From contig CAWHNT010000032.1 of the NCBI GenBank assembly GCA_963830775.1, positions 124,001-188,000 on the forward strand: 64,000 nt of DNA. Direction: 5' to 3'. Shown here in pieces: positions 48,657 to 57,202 of the stretch; the stretch's first letter is position 1, and every line of letters starts with the position of its first letter. The translations under genes were made by a program, and so were the position numbers. The notes under the pieces were generated by a model. The model was not told the DNA's origin. It saw only the letters and a program-made list of their open reading frames with translations, and did no database searches. The DNA is from CAWHNT01 sp963830775 (lineage in GTDB: Bacteria; Pseudomonadota; Alphaproteobacteria; Geminicoccales; Geminicoccaceae).

Positions 48657-49445
48657 ATGCCGCTACCTCTCCCCGACGATCTCAGCCTGGGGCGGGTCGG
48701 GCTCGCCGTCCGCGACCTCGACCGCTCGCTGGTCTTCTACGGCGACCGCCTGGGACTCGGCACGCTGGAACGTGAGCCGGGCCGCGCCGTCCTCGGCGCC
48801 GGTCCCAGCCCGCTCCTCGAGCTGGTCGAGCGCCGCGGCGGCGAGCGCGACGGGACCGAGGCCGGCCTCTTCCACGTGGCCCTGCGCGTGCCGGACCGTG
48901 CCGCCCTGGCGGGCATCCTGCGCCGCCTCCTTGCCGCCGATGTCCCACTGACGGGTGCGTCCGACCACATCGTCAGCGAAGCCCTCTACCTCGACGACCC
49001 CGATGGGCACGGGCTGGAGATCTATGCCGACCGCCCCCGCGACGGCTGGTTCCAGGACGGCAAGCTCCGCCTGGCGACCCTCCCGCTCGACGGGCGCGAC
49101 CTGCTGGCGGCAGCCGAGGGCCCGGCGGCCCTGCCGTCCGCAACGGTGGTTGGCCACGTCCATCTGGAGACCCACGATCTCGCCGCCGCGCGCGGCTTCT
49201 ATGTCGACGGGCTGGGCCTCGAGGTCATGGCGACCGTGCCCCAGGCCCTCTTCCTGGCACGCGCCCGCTACCACCATCACTTGGCGGTCAATCGCTGGAA
49301 CCGTCGCCAGCGCCCGGCCGAGGACCGGCCGGGCCGGATCGGGATTCTTTACTATACGCTGCTCGCCGACCGGACGGAGCGGCTGACCGACCCGTCCGGG
49401 CTGGAGGTGCGGATCGAGCCGGCGGGCGGGCCTGCACCTCGTTGA
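48657..49445 (+). CDS. VOC-superfamily protein (CatE-like, two modules)
   Basis: A 262-residue protein with two glyoxalase/extradiol-dioxygenase modules: LSLGRVGLAVRDLDRSLVFY, GLFHVALRVPDRAALAGILR and ALYLDDPDGHGLEIYADRP in the first, GHVHLETHDLAAARGFYVDG in the second. The pattern resembles catechol-2,3-dioxygenase-like CatE proteins, with candidate metal ligands H, H and E. The substrate is unknown. ATG 48657 is chosen because the motif LSLGRVGLAV starts about ten residues later, as in relatives. Confidence 0.75.
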   Translation: MPLPLPDDLSLGRVGLAVRDLDRSLVFYGDRLGLGTLEREPGRAVLGAGPSPLLELVERRGGERDGTEAGLFHVALRVPDRAALAGILRRLLAADVPLTGASDHIVSEALYLDDPDGHGLEIYADRPRDGWFQDGKLRLATLPLDGRDLLAAAEGPAALPSATVVGHVHLETHDLAAARGFYVDGLGLEVMATVPQALFLARARYHHHLAVNRWNRRQRPAEDRPGRIGILYYTLLADRTERLTDPSGLEVRIEPAGGPAPR

Positions 49446-49587
49446 GCTGCGCGACGTTTGCCCGCTATCGGGATGCCCCGGCACCCTGAGACAATAAGCT
49501 GCGTCACGCCGCTTCGGCCCCAGCCGCTAGGCTAAGTGATGGAACAGGGGGCAGGTCCGGTGGGAGCCATGCCCGCGGGGAGGCGTC

Positions 49588-49959
49588 ATGCAGAAGCGCG
49601 TGCTCGTCGTCGATGACGAGCCCAATATCGTGATGTCGCTCGAGTTCCTGATGCGCCGGGCCGGCTTCGAGGTGCAGGTGGCGCGCAACGGGCGGGAAGC
49701 GCTCACGGCCCTCGACGGCACGCCGCCGGACCTGATGCTGCTCGACGTGATGATGCCCGAGTTCGACGGCTACGAGGTCTGCGAGCGGATCCGTGCCCGG
49801 CCCGAGTGGAACGCCACCAAGATCGTCATGCTCACCGCCCGCGGCCGCGAGACCGAGCGCGAGCGCGGCCTGAAGCTCGGTGCCGACGCCTACGTCACCA
49901 AGCCCTTCTCCACCCGCGAGCTGGTCGACCAGGTGAAGGGAATGCTGGGCGTCGCCTGA
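49588..49959 (+). CDS. Single-domain response regulator
   Basis: A 123-residue receiver with no output domain: acidic pair D9-D10 (RVLVVDDEP), phosphoacceptor D53 (LLDVMMP), threonine in VMLTARG and lysine in VTKPFSTREL. All phosphorylation residues are intact. It lies 10 bases before a small membrane gene and the SSS-type histidine kinase, so it is most likely their phosphotransfer partner. Lacking a DNA-binding domain, it must signal through protein contacts or a phosphorelay. Confidence 0.88.
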   Translation: MQKRVLVVDDEPNIVMSLEFLMRRAGFEVQVARNGREALTALDGTPPDLMLLDVMMPEFDGYEVCERIRARPEWNATKIVMLTARGRETERERGLKLGADAYVTKPFSTRELVDQVKGMLGVA

Positions 49960-49969
49960 GGGCAGCGCC

Positions 49970-50167
49970 ATGCAGGGTGACCGCTCCCGCCGCCGGCAGC
50001 TCGCGCTCCTGATCGTGGCGGCCCTCCTCTTCAATGCGCCCGTGCTCGCGGTTGCCGACCGGCTGGCCCTCCTCCCGGGGGTGCCGCTCACCCCGGTCTA
50101 CCTCTTCACGGCCTGGCTCGCCGTCATCCTGCTCTGCGCCCTCAACCTGCGCGAGCGGCGGCCCTGA
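49970..50167 (+). CDS. Small two-helix membrane protein next to the SSS histidine kinase
   Basis: A 65-residue protein with two hydrophobic stretches (LALLIVAALLFNAPVLAVAD; VYLFTAWLAVILLCALNL) and basic ends. The pattern, with a first helix ending near NAP and a second beginning YLFxAW, is like the small subunits that accompany some sodium/solute-symporter proteins. Its stop overlaps the kinase start by one base (TGATG), indicating equal production. It is probably an accessory subunit of the sensor's transporter domain; this is inferred from position. Confidence 0.65.
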   Translation: MQGDRSRRRQLALLIVAALLFNAPVLAVADRLALLPGVPLTPVYLFTAWLAVILLCALNLRERRP

Positions 50168-52881
50168 TGCTCACGCCGAGCTCGATCCTCGGGATCTCGG
50201 TGCTCTATCTGGGCCTGCTGTTCGCGGTCGCGACCTGGGCCGACCGGCGGGCCGAGGCGGGCCGGAGCCTGATCCGGAGCCCTTATGTCTACACGCTGAG
50301 CCTTGCGCTCTACTGCAGCGCCTGGACCTTCTACGGCAGCGTCGGGCTCGCCAGCCGGCAGGGCCTGGCGTTCCTGCCGGTCTATCTCGGCCCCACGCTG
50401 GTGGCCCTCCTCTACCCTTTCCTGATGCGCAAGATCCTGCGCATCGCCAAGGCGCAGGGCATCACCTCGATCGCCGACTTCATCGGCGCCCGCTACGGCA
50501 AGAGCAGCCTTCTCTCCGGGCTCGTGGCCGTGGTCGCGTTCATCGCCGCCATCCCCTACATCGCCCTCCAGCTCAAGGCGGTGGCGGCCAGCGTCTCGGC
50601 CCTCCTGCCGGGCACCGACGGCACGCTCCTGGCGAGCGACGGTGCCGGCACCGCCCTCTTCGTGGCCCTGCTGCTGGCCGCCTTCGCCATCCTGTTCGGC
50701 ACCCGGCACATCGACGCCACCGAGCAGCACGAGGGGCTGGTGGTGGCCGTGGCCCTGGAGAGCCTGGTCAAGCTCCTGGCCTTCCTGGTGGTCGGCGTCG
50801 TCGTGACCTGGGGCCTGTTCGACGGCTTCGGCGATCTCCTGGCCCGCCATGCTGCCAGCGGCGGCGGCCCCCGGCTCAGTCTCTCCGGCGACGGGGTGGG
50901 GCCTGCCGACTGGGCGCTGATCACGCTGCTCTCCGGCCTCGCCTTCCTGGTCCTGCCGCGGCAGTTCCAGGTGGCGGTGATCGAGAACGTGCGCGAGGAC
51001 CATGTCCTCACCGCGAGCTGGCTCCTCCCGCTCTATCTGCTGGTGATCAACCTCTTCGTCCTGCCGCTGGCGCTGGCCGGCACGCTGATGAACGCCGGCG
51101 ACGGCGACCTCTTCGTCCTGGGCGTGCCGCTGGCGGCCGGCCACGAGGGGCTGGCGCTGGTGGCCTATATCGGCGGGCTCTCGGCCGCGGCCGCCATGGT
51201 GGTGGTGGCCAGCGTGGCGCTGAGCACCATGATCTCGAACGACCTCCTGATGCCGGTCCTGCTCCGCTACGAGCGGCTGGGCCTGCGCCAGCGGCAGGAT
51301 CTGAGCCGGCTCATCATCGCCATCCGCCGCGGTGCCATCCTGCTCATCCTGGTGCTGGGCTACGTCTTCTCGCGCCTGGTCGGCAGCCATTACGGCCTCG
51401 CCAATATCGGCTTCATCGCCTTCACCGGCGTGGCCCAGTTCGCGCCCGCCATCCTGCTGGGTATCTACTGGCGCGGGGCCAGCCGCCTCGGTGCGCTGGC
51501 CGGCATCACGGCCGGGGTCGCGGTCTGGCTCTACACGCTGGTCCTGCCGGCCTTGGCCTCGGTCGGGCTGATCGGTGCCAGCTTCGTCGGGCAGGGTGCC
51601 TTCGGGATCGAGCTGCTGCGCCCGCATGCGCTCTTGGGCCTCAGCGGCCTCGACGTCACGGCCCATGCGGTCTTCTGGAGCCTCGCCGTCAACCTCACGC
51701 TCCTGGTGCTGGTCTCCCTGCTCAGCCGGCAGAGCAGCCTCGAGCAGGTGCAGGCGGTGTGCTTCGTCGATGTCGGCCAGGAGCAGGCGCAGGCCGAGCT
51801 CTGGCGCGGCGAGGCGCAGGTCGAGGCGCTGCGCGCGCTGCTGACGCGCTTCCTGGGGCCTGCGCGCTGCGAGACGGTCTTCGCCACGGACGCCCGCCGC
51901 CGCGGCTACGACCTCGCACCCTCGGCCACGGCGGACGCGGCCCTGGTCCAGCTGATCGAACGCCAGCTGGCGCGCGCCATCGGTGCCGCCTCGGCCCGGA
52001 TCATGGTGGGCTCGGTCGTGCGGGGCGAGGTGATCGGGCCCGGCGACCTGATGCAGATCCTGGACGAGGCCTCGCAGCTGATCGAGTACAGCCGGCGCCT
52101 GGAGCAGAAGCAGGCCGAGCTCGAGAAGGCGACCGAGGAGCTGCGGGTGGCCTACGAGCGGCTGCAGCAGCTGGACCAGCTCAAGGACGATTTCGTGGCC
52201 ACCGTCAGCCACGAGCTGCGCACGCCTCTGACCTCGATCCGCTCCTTCTCGGAAATCCTCCTGGATACCCCCGATCTGGCCGAGACGGAGCGCCGGCAGT
52301 TCCTGCAGATCGTCGTCCGCGAGACCGACCGGCTCACCCGTCTCATCAACGACATGCTCGACCTCTCGAAGATCGAATCCGGCCGGATGGACTGGCGCGT
52401 GGACGACCACGATCTGGGCCAGATCGTCGAGGACGCCGTCGCCGCCACGAGCGGCGTCATGGCCGAGCGAGGGATCGAGGTCACGCTCGACCTCAGGCCC
52501 GCCCATGCGGTCGTCCACGCCGACCGCGACCGTCTGGTCCAGGTCGTGGTCAACCTGCTCTCGAATGCGGCCAAGTTCGTGCCCGATCAGGGCGGCCGCG
52601 TGCTGGTCCAGCTCCTGCGCCAGGACGGCGGTTTCACCCTCCGCGTCGAGGACAACGGCCCCGGCGTGCCCGAGGCCTATCGCGAGGCCGCCTTCGAGAA
52701 GTTCCGGCAGGTCGGCGGCGGCCTCAAGAGCAAGCCCAAGGGCACCGGCCTGGGCCTCACCATCTCGCGCACGATCATCGAGCGCTTCGGTGGCCGCATC
52801 TGGCTCGAGGGGGCCTCGCTCGGCGGTGCTGCCGTCTGCTTCACCCTGCCGGAAGCTCAGACCGCGCGTGCCGCAGCCTGA
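50167..52881 (+). CDS. Histidine kinase with an N-terminal sodium/solute symporter (SLC5) domain
   Basis: A 904-residue membrane sensor. Residues 1 to about 530 form a 12-13-helix SSS transporter (YVYTLSLALYCSAWTFYGSV, GITSIADFIGARYGKSSLLS, VLPRQFQVAVIENVREDHVL). A linker with a coiled coil (about 630-665) leads to the kinase: H682 in TVSHELRTPLTSIRSFSE, N-box NLLSNAAKFV, G1 DNGPGVPEAY and G2 GTGLGLTISRTI. The architecture is that of CbrA/CrbS, which link solute flux (histidine, acetate) to carbon and nitrogen gene control. No PAS domain or receiver was seen. Target genes are not evident in the window. Confidence 0.9.
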   Translation: MLTPSSILGISVLYLGLLFAVATWADRRAEAGRSLIRSPYVYTLSLALYCSAWTFYGSVGLASRQGLAFLPVYLGPTLVALLYPFLMRKILRIAKAQGITSIADFIGARYGKSSLLSGLVAVVAFIAAIPYIALQLKAVAASVSALLPGTDGTLLASDGAGTALFVALLLAAFAILFGTRHIDATEQHEGLVVAVALESLVKLLAFLVVGVVVTWGLFDGFGDLLARHAASGGGPRLSLSGDGVGPADWALITLLSGLAFLVLPRQFQVAVIENVREDHVLTASWLLPLYLLVINLFVLPLALAGTLMNAGDGDLFVLGVPLAAGHEGLALVAYIGGLSAAAAMVVVASVALSTMISNDLLMPVLLRYERLGLRQRQDLSRLIIAIRRGAILLILVLGYVFSRLVGSHYGLANIGFIAFTGVAQFAPAILLGIYWRGASRLGALAGITAGVAVWLYTLVLPALASVGLIGASFVGQGAFGIELLRPHALLGLSGLDVTAHAVFWSLAVNLTLLVLVSLLSRQSSLEQVQAVCFVDVGQEQAQAELWRGEAQVEALRALLTRFLGPARCETVFATDARRRGYDLAPSATADAALVQLIERQLARAIGAASARIMVGSVVRGEVIGPGDLMQILDEASQLIEYSRRLEQKQAELEKATEELRVAYERLQQLDQLKDDFVATVSHELRTPLTSIRSFSEILLDTPDLAETERRQFLQIVVRETDRLTRLINDMLDLSKIESGRMDWRVDDHDLGQIVEDAVAATSGVMAERGIEVTLDLRPAHAVVHADRDRLVQVVVNLLSNAAKFVPDQGGRVLVQLLRQDGGFTLRVEDNGPGVPEAYREAAFEKFRQVGGGLKSKPKGTGLGLTISRTIIERFGGRIWLEGASLGGAAVCFTLPEAQTARAAA

Positions 52882-53050
52882 GCTCGCCGCTTATCCACAC
52901 TTCGTACACAGGAAGCCAGCAGGCTGGCGCACTATCTTCTCCACTCATATTTTCACAGTTCCTTGCCATTACTTCTGAGCTCGGCGGAACGCCGCTCAAC
53001 AAGCTCTGTTTGATTGCCAGTTCCTTGGCAGAGCTGAGCAGGAATTGGCG

Positions 53051-53206
53051 ATGGGGAAAGGACTTGCGGTGGTGTTCGCCGCCGTGACGGCGATCTGTCT
53101 CGTCGTCGGCTGGACGATGCAGCGGGCCAAGGGCTCACCGCAGCTTGCGGTGTGGGAGCCGGCGCCAGCCCAGGCCAGTGTCTTGACCAGTGGCGCGCGC
53201 GAGTAG
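53051..53206 (+). CDS. Small single-helix membrane protein (51 residues)
   Basis: MGKGLAVVFAAVTAICLVVG followed by a polar Pro/Ala-rich tail gives one membrane helix with a short periplasmic end. GCAGGAA lies upstream of the ATG. It falls in an otherwise gene-free gap between the histidine kinase and the opposite-strand CoA-binding gene. It is too short to assign to a family; composition and ribosome site are the only support. Confidence 0.4.
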   Translation: MGKGLAVVFAAVTAICLVVGWTMQRAKGSPQLAVWEPAPAQASVLTSGARE

Positions 53207-53242
53207 CTGCGGAGCCTTGCGACGTCGGTTCGTGGGCGGCGG

Positions 53243-53710
53243 CTACTGCCTGATGCTGCCCCGCCTCGGCAACCGGGCATGCTCGACCATGAGGCAGCGG
53301 CCCATCACGACGAAGCCGCCTCTGGCCCGTACCCGCTCCGCGGCCTCGTCGTCGCGGATGCCGACCTGCATCCAGATGAAGCGGACACCGAGCGTACTGG
53401 CAGTGTCGGCGACCGCACCCGCATGCTCCGAGCGCCGGAAGATTGCCACCATGTCGGGCACCAGTGGCAGGCTCGCGAGATCGGGCTGGACAGGCTCGCC
53501 ATGCAGCACCCGGCCGGCGCAGCCCGGATTGACCGGGAGGATGCGGTAGCCCTGGTCGTGCATGTACTTGCTGACGAAGTAGGACGGCCGGTGCGGCTTG
53601 ATCGAGGCACCGACGACGGCGATCGTGCGGCTCTCCGCCAGCATGCGCCGGATCAGCGCTTCCTCATCGGCCCGGCCGCTGGCAGGGGCTTCCCACGCGC
53701 GCTCCGCCAT
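53243..53710 (-). CDS. CoA-binding domain protein (YccU-like)
   Basis: A 155-residue cytosolic protein made of one Rossmann-like CoA_binding domain: RTIAVVGASIKPHRPSYFVS, YRILPVNPGCAGRVLHGEPV, DMVAIFRRSEHAGAVADTAS and IWMQVGIRDDEAAERVRARG. Length and motif order match the YccU group, found widely and without established function. It lies 67 bases downstream of the second mlaC on the same strand and may be the last gene of that operon. Confidence 0.85.
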   Translation of the reverse strand: MAERAWEAPASGRADEEALIRRMLAESRTIAVVGASIKPHRPSYFVSKYMHDQGYRILPVNPGCAGRVLHGEPVQPDLASLPLVPDMVAIFRRSEHAGAVADTASTLGVRFIWMQVGIRDDEAAERVRARGGFVVMGRCLMVEHARLPRRGSIRQ

Positions 53711-53777
53711 CCCGCATCTCCCCGGATCCGCACCCGGTCCGAGCGAGGAAACGCCCGGCAGGACGGCGGTTCCTCGG

Positions 53778-54425
53778 TCAGGCGGCCCTGCTCGGCACGG
53801 TGCCGGAATGCCAGGTGCGCATCTGCACGAGCAGGCCCTCGATGCCGCGGCTGTTGACGATCGAGTCGAACTCGGAGCGATTGGTCACCAGCATGCTGAT
53901 GCCCTCGGCCACGATGTCGACGATCACGAGCCGGCCGCCCACTTCGCGCACACGCCAGTCGACGGCGACCGGCGCCTGGTTGCGGCCGAGGAAGATCTGG
54001 GTGCTCACCAGCGCGTCCGCGTCGCCCACGGGCTTGGTCCCGGCGATCACGAAGCGCTGGCCGCCCTTGTAGGCACCGAAGCGCTGGGCGAGGCTGTCGC
54101 GGGCATAGGCCTGGAAGAGGGCCACGTATTCCTGGCGCTGCTGCTCGTTGGCGGCCCGCCAATGACGGCCGAGCACGAGGCGCGCGATGAGCTGCAGGTC
54201 GGCCGCCTGGTCCAGGATGCCGGCCAGCTCATCGACCCGCTGCCGGTCGTCGGCACCGGGCCGGCTCAGCACGTCGAGCGTGCGCATGCCCAAGGCGTTG
54301 ATGAAGCGCTCGGCCTCCGCCACGGGTGCCGCCTTGGCAAGGCCGGCGGGCAGGAGGAACAGGGCAGCCAGCAGGAGCGGTATCGCCCGGCGTCGCAAGG
54401 TGGCGGTGATCGGCAAGCGTCGCAT
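53778..54425 (-). CDS. MlaC-family phospholipid-binding protein, second copy
   Basis: A 215-residue exported protein: signal peptide AIPLLLAALFLLPAGLAKA, then FINALGMRTLDVLSRPGADD, LQLIARLVLGRHWRAANEQQ, EYVALFQAYARDSLAQRFGA and VRLRVREVGG-type strands ending GISMLVTNRSEFDSIVNSRG (MlaC/Ttg2D pattern). It would shuttle phospholipids through the periplasm between the outer-membrane MlaA and the inner-membrane complex. It follows a first mlaC on the same strand, 127 bases apart; the two are diverged paralogues, so a different partner or cargo is possible. Confidence 0.85.
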   Translation of the reverse strand: MRRLPITATLRRRAIPLLLAALFLLPAGLAKAAPVAEAERFINALGMRTLDVLSRPGADDRQRVDELAGILDQAADLQLIARLVLGRHWRAANEQQRQEYVALFQAYARDSLAQRFGAYKGGQRFVIAGTKPVGDADALVSTQIFLGRNQAPVAVDWRVREVGGRLVIVDIVAEGISMLVTNRSEFDSIVNSRGIEGLLVQMRTWHSGTVPSRAA

Positions 54426-54552
54426 CGGTGCACAGCCTCATTGAGACCAATCGGCGGGCCGCATTCTTGGCCCACCTCCATTACCATTCCGTAAAGCAGG
54501 AAGCGCTTCGCGCCGCTGTGATGCCGATCACAACGCCCGATATCGGGACCGA

Positions 54553-55206
54553 TCAGGCGGGGGGCTGAGCCCCGGTGACGTTGCGCTGCTCGAGCCTGCG
54601 GCGCATCTCGGACAGGAGGCCGTCCACCCCGCCGCGGTTGACGATGTCGTTGGCCTCGGAGCGCTGGGTGATCACCAGGCTCACCCCTTCGGCCACGATG
54701 TCGATCAGCAGGGACTGCCCGTTCTCGCCCTTGCGCACCCGCCAGTCGACCCGGTAGGTCGGGCCGCCGGACGGCTGGGCGATGTTGGTCGAGACCACGG
54801 TGTCGGTGTCGTCCACCTTGCGCGAGCCCGAGATGTCGAAGGTCTGGCCGGCATAGGAATCGATCCGCTCGGCCATCGCCTGGAGCACCAGGGCGTCGAA
54901 CAGGCGCAGATACTCCTTGCGCTGATCCTCGCTGGCCGAGCGCCAGTGCCGGCCGAGGATGACCCTGGCCACGTATTGCATGTCGGTCGACTGGTTGAGG
55001 ACGGCCTTCAGCTTCTTCGCCCGCTCCTCGGGCGGCAGCGAGCGCTGCTTCAGGATCTCGATCGTCTCCTGCCCGAGGCGCTCGATGAAGGTCTCGGCAC
55101 TGGCATCGGCAGCACCGGCCCGCGCCACGGGCAAGGCCGCGATCGCGCCCGCGGCCAGCAGGAGATGCCGCCGGCCGAGTGCTGGGCCAGGAACGCTATT
55201 GCGCAT
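54553..55206 (-). CDS. mlaC: MlaC-family phospholipid-binding protein, first copy
   Basis: A 217-residue protein with an export signal (LGRRHLLLAAGAIAALPVAR; the RR suggests possible Tat use) and the MlaC core: FIERLGQETIEILKQRSLPP, MQYVARVILGRHWRSASEDQ, YLRLFDALVLQAMAERIDSY and LIDIVAEGVSLVITQRSEAN. Start ATG 55206 lies inside the 3' end of mlaA (11-base overlap), so it is coupled to mlaA. Its role is periplasmic carriage of phospholipid in the Mla system. The inner-membrane MlaBDEF genes are not in the window. Confidence 0.9.
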   Translation of the reverse strand: MRNSVPGPALGRRHLLLAAGAIAALPVARAGAADASAETFIERLGQETIEILKQRSLPPEERAKKLKAVLNQSTDMQYVARVILGRHWRSASEDQRKEYLRLFDALVLQAMAERIDSYAGQTFDISGSRKVDDTDTVVSTNIAQPSGGPTYRVDWRVRKGENGQSLLIDIVAEGVSLVITQRSEANDIVNRGGVDGLLSEMRRRLEQRNVTGAQPPA

Positions 55207-55969
55207 CGTCACCACCGCCTTCCGGGTCCTTGAAGATGTCGTCGTAGCTCTGGTCGTCAACCGGTGCTGCACCGTTGCGGATCTGGGCCGCGCGCCGCTG
55301 ACTGTAGGCCGAGCGCACGGTCGAATACATGTCCAGCGTGTTGCGGCGGAGGTCGTCCACCACCTCGATGGCCTGCTCACGGTCGGATACCGTACCCGTA
55401 CCGAAACGGGCGTAGCGCTCCGTGGTGCCGATGCAGCAGCTGTTGAACGGGTCGATGAAGTAGTCCCCTACCCGTCCGCCCGCATCGCGCACGTTCGAAG
55501 GCCCGAGGAAGGGCAGCATCAGGTAGGCGCCCGGCTTGAGGCCGTAGGAGCCCAGCGTCTGCCCGAAATCCTCCTCGTGCTGCTGGTAGCCCAAGGGCCC
55601 CGCCACGTCGAAGAGGCCGGCAAGGCCCAGGCTGGTGTTGATCATGAAGCGGCTGAGCGTGACGCCGGCGCGCTCGCCCTCGCCCTGGAGCAGGTCGTTG
55701 GCGAAGATCACGGGCGAGCGCAGGTTGCCCAGGAAGTTGCGGACCGAGCCCCGCACCGGCTCCGGCGTGACGTAGCGGTAGCCGCGTGCCACGGGCTCCA
55801 GCACGGCCCGGTCGACCGTATCGTTGAAGCGGAAGATGGCCCGGTTCATGGGCTCGAGCGGATCGTAGACCTCCTGGGACTTGCTGGCGCAGCCGGCAAG
55901 CAGGCCCAGCAGAAGGGCGGCCGCCACCGCGCCACCGTGGCCGTGGGTGTGGACCTGTCGGGCAGTCAT
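55196..55969 (-). CDS. mlaA: MlaA (VacJ) outer-membrane lipoprotein
   Basis: A 257-residue lipoprotein with lipobox LLAGC after a hydrophobic signal. The VacJ domain is clear: YDPLEPMNRAIFRFNDTVDR, GSVRNFLGNLRSPVIFANDL, INTSLGLAGLFDVAGPLGY, DFGQTLGSYGLKPGAYLMLP and GRVGDYFIDPFN. MlaA forms a pore that removes misplaced phospholipid from the outer leaflet and hands it to MlaC. The C-terminal 45 residues are an acidic tail. ATG 55969. It is the first gene of the mlaA-mlaC-mlaC set. Confidence 0.93.
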   Translation of the reverse strand: MTARQVHTHGHGGAVAAALLLGLLAGCASKSQEVYDPLEPMNRAIFRFNDTVDRAVLEPVARGYRYVTPEPVRGSVRNFLGNLRSPVIFANDLLQGEGERAGVTLSRFMINTSLGLAGLFDVAGPLGYQQHEEDFGQTLGSYGLKPGAYLMLPFLGPSNVRDAGGRVGDYFIDPFNSCCIGTTERYARFGTGTVSDREQAIEVVDDLRRNTLDMYSTVRSAYSQRRAAQIRNGAAPVDDQSYDDIFKDPEGGGDDAQ

Positions 55970-56151
55970 CGTATCCGTCCGATCCTGTTGCAGCCGCACG
56001 TCTGTCGCTCCAGGGCCCGCCGACGCTGCTACCATGACTGGCAGCGGGACATCCTCCTCCTCGACCGTAGGCTGTCCGTCCGGCCACATGCCAGGGCTAA
56101 CTACGCTGTCCCGAGCACACTGGACTAGGCGACCGGGAACACAGCAGGGCC

Positions 56152-56182
56152 TTGACCCGATCATATAAAGAAATGTAGATAT
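56152..56182 (+). promoter_or_regulatory. Candidate promoter/operator of the arsR-metF-metH operon
   Basis: TTGACC (56152-56157) and TAGATA (56176-56181) are 18 bases apart, a plausible sigma70 pair. The AT-rich stretch between them, ATATAAAGAAATGTAGATAT, has imperfect dyad symmetry as expected for an ArsR-type operator. It lies 35 bases before the TTG start, in the only AT-rich patch of this gap. Confidence 0.4.
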
Positions 56183-56215
56183 CCTCGATCTTGCAAACCT
56201 GCTGGGGGAGGATCC

Positions 56216-57202
56216 TTGGCCGAGCCGCTGGCGCATCTGCTGACCGGGATCAGGGCCGCTGCCGACCCGTCGCGGCTGCGCCTGCTCGCGATCTGCTCGC
56301 AGGGCGAGTGGACGGTGAGCGAGCTGGTCCAGGTGCTGGGTCAGAGCCAGCCGCGCATCTCGCGCCACCTCAAGATCCTGGCCGAGGCCGGCCTGCTCGA
56401 CCGCTTCCGCGAGGGCGGCTGGGTGTTCTACCGCCGGGCCCAGGGCGGCGAGGGTGCGCGGGTGGCGCGCTCGCTCTGCCGCCTCCTCCCCGACGACGAT
56501 CCGGCGCTGGTGCTCGACCGGCAGCGTCTCGCCGCCGTGCGTGAGGCCCGCCGCCAGCAGGCCGAACGCTATTTCGACGGCCGGGCCGCGGGCTGGGACA
56601 GCGAGCGGGACCTCGGCATCGACGGTGCCCTGGTCGAGACCGAGCTGCAGCGCCTGTTCGAGACCGACCGGCCCGCCAACCTGCTGGATGTGGGCACCGG
56701 CACCGGCCGCCTGCTGCGCCTCCTGGCCCGGCATGTCGGCTTCGGGCTCGGCATCGACATCAGCCACGACATGCTGGCCGCTGCCCGTGCCAGCCTGGAC
56801 CAGCGCGAGGCGCGCAACTGCCAGGTCCGCCATGGCGACATGTACCAGCTGCCGCTGCCCGACCGCAGCTTCGCGGCCGTGCTGCTGCACCAGGTGCTGC
56901 ATTTCGCGGACGACCCGTTGCGGGTGCTGACCGAGGCCGCGCGCGTGCTGGGGCCCGGCGGGCGGCTGGTGGTCGTGGACCTCCTGAACCATGGGCAGGA
57001 GCAGCTGCGGACCCTGAAGGCGCACCGGCGCCTGGGCTTCGGGCCGGGCGAGATGTCGGCCTGGTTCCGCGAGCTGGGCCTGGCCGAGGAGCCCGCCGTG
57101 CAGGTCGCCGGCCAGGGCCTGACGGTCATGATCTGGATCGCACGGCGGCCGGGTGCCGCCCGTGCCGCCAACATCGATGTGGAGCGGAGGGACGCGGCAT
57201 GA
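56216..57202 (+). CDS. ArsR-type regulator fused to a SAM-dependent methyltransferase
   Basis: A 328-residue fusion. Residues about 1-95 are an ArsR winged helix (LRLLAICSQGEWTVSELVQV, SQPRISRHLKILAEAGLLD); about 125-310 are a class I methyltransferase with motif I LLDVGTGTGRLLRLLARHVG, acidic IDISHDML and the later VLGPGGRLVVVDLL. No metal-binding ELCV-type cysteines are present, so it probably senses a methyl-cycle metabolite such as SAM or SAH rather than a metal. Start is TTG with GGGGGAGG upstream. Its stop overlaps metF (ATGA); control of methionine synthesis is a reasonable inference. Confidence 0.88.
   Translation: MAEPLAHLLTGIRAAADPSRLRLLAICSQGEWTVSELVQVLGQSQPRISRHLKILAEAGLLDRFREGGWVFYRRAQGGEGARVARSLCRLLPDDDPALVLDRQRLAAVREARRQQAERYFDGRAAGWDSERDLGIDGALVETELQRLFETDRPANLLDVGTGTGRLLRLLARHVGFGLGIDISHDMLAAARASLDQREARNCQVRHGDMYQLPLPDRSFAAVLLHQVLHFADDPLRVLTEAARVLGPGGRLVVVDLLNHGQEQLRTLKAHRRLGFGPGEMSAWFRELGLAEEPAVQVAGQGLTVMIWIARRPGAARAANIDVERRDAA

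Noticed and set aside
50098..52518. 806-codon minus-strand open frame
   Set aside because: Antisense to the SSS histidine kinase; composition is typical of reverse-frame shadows.
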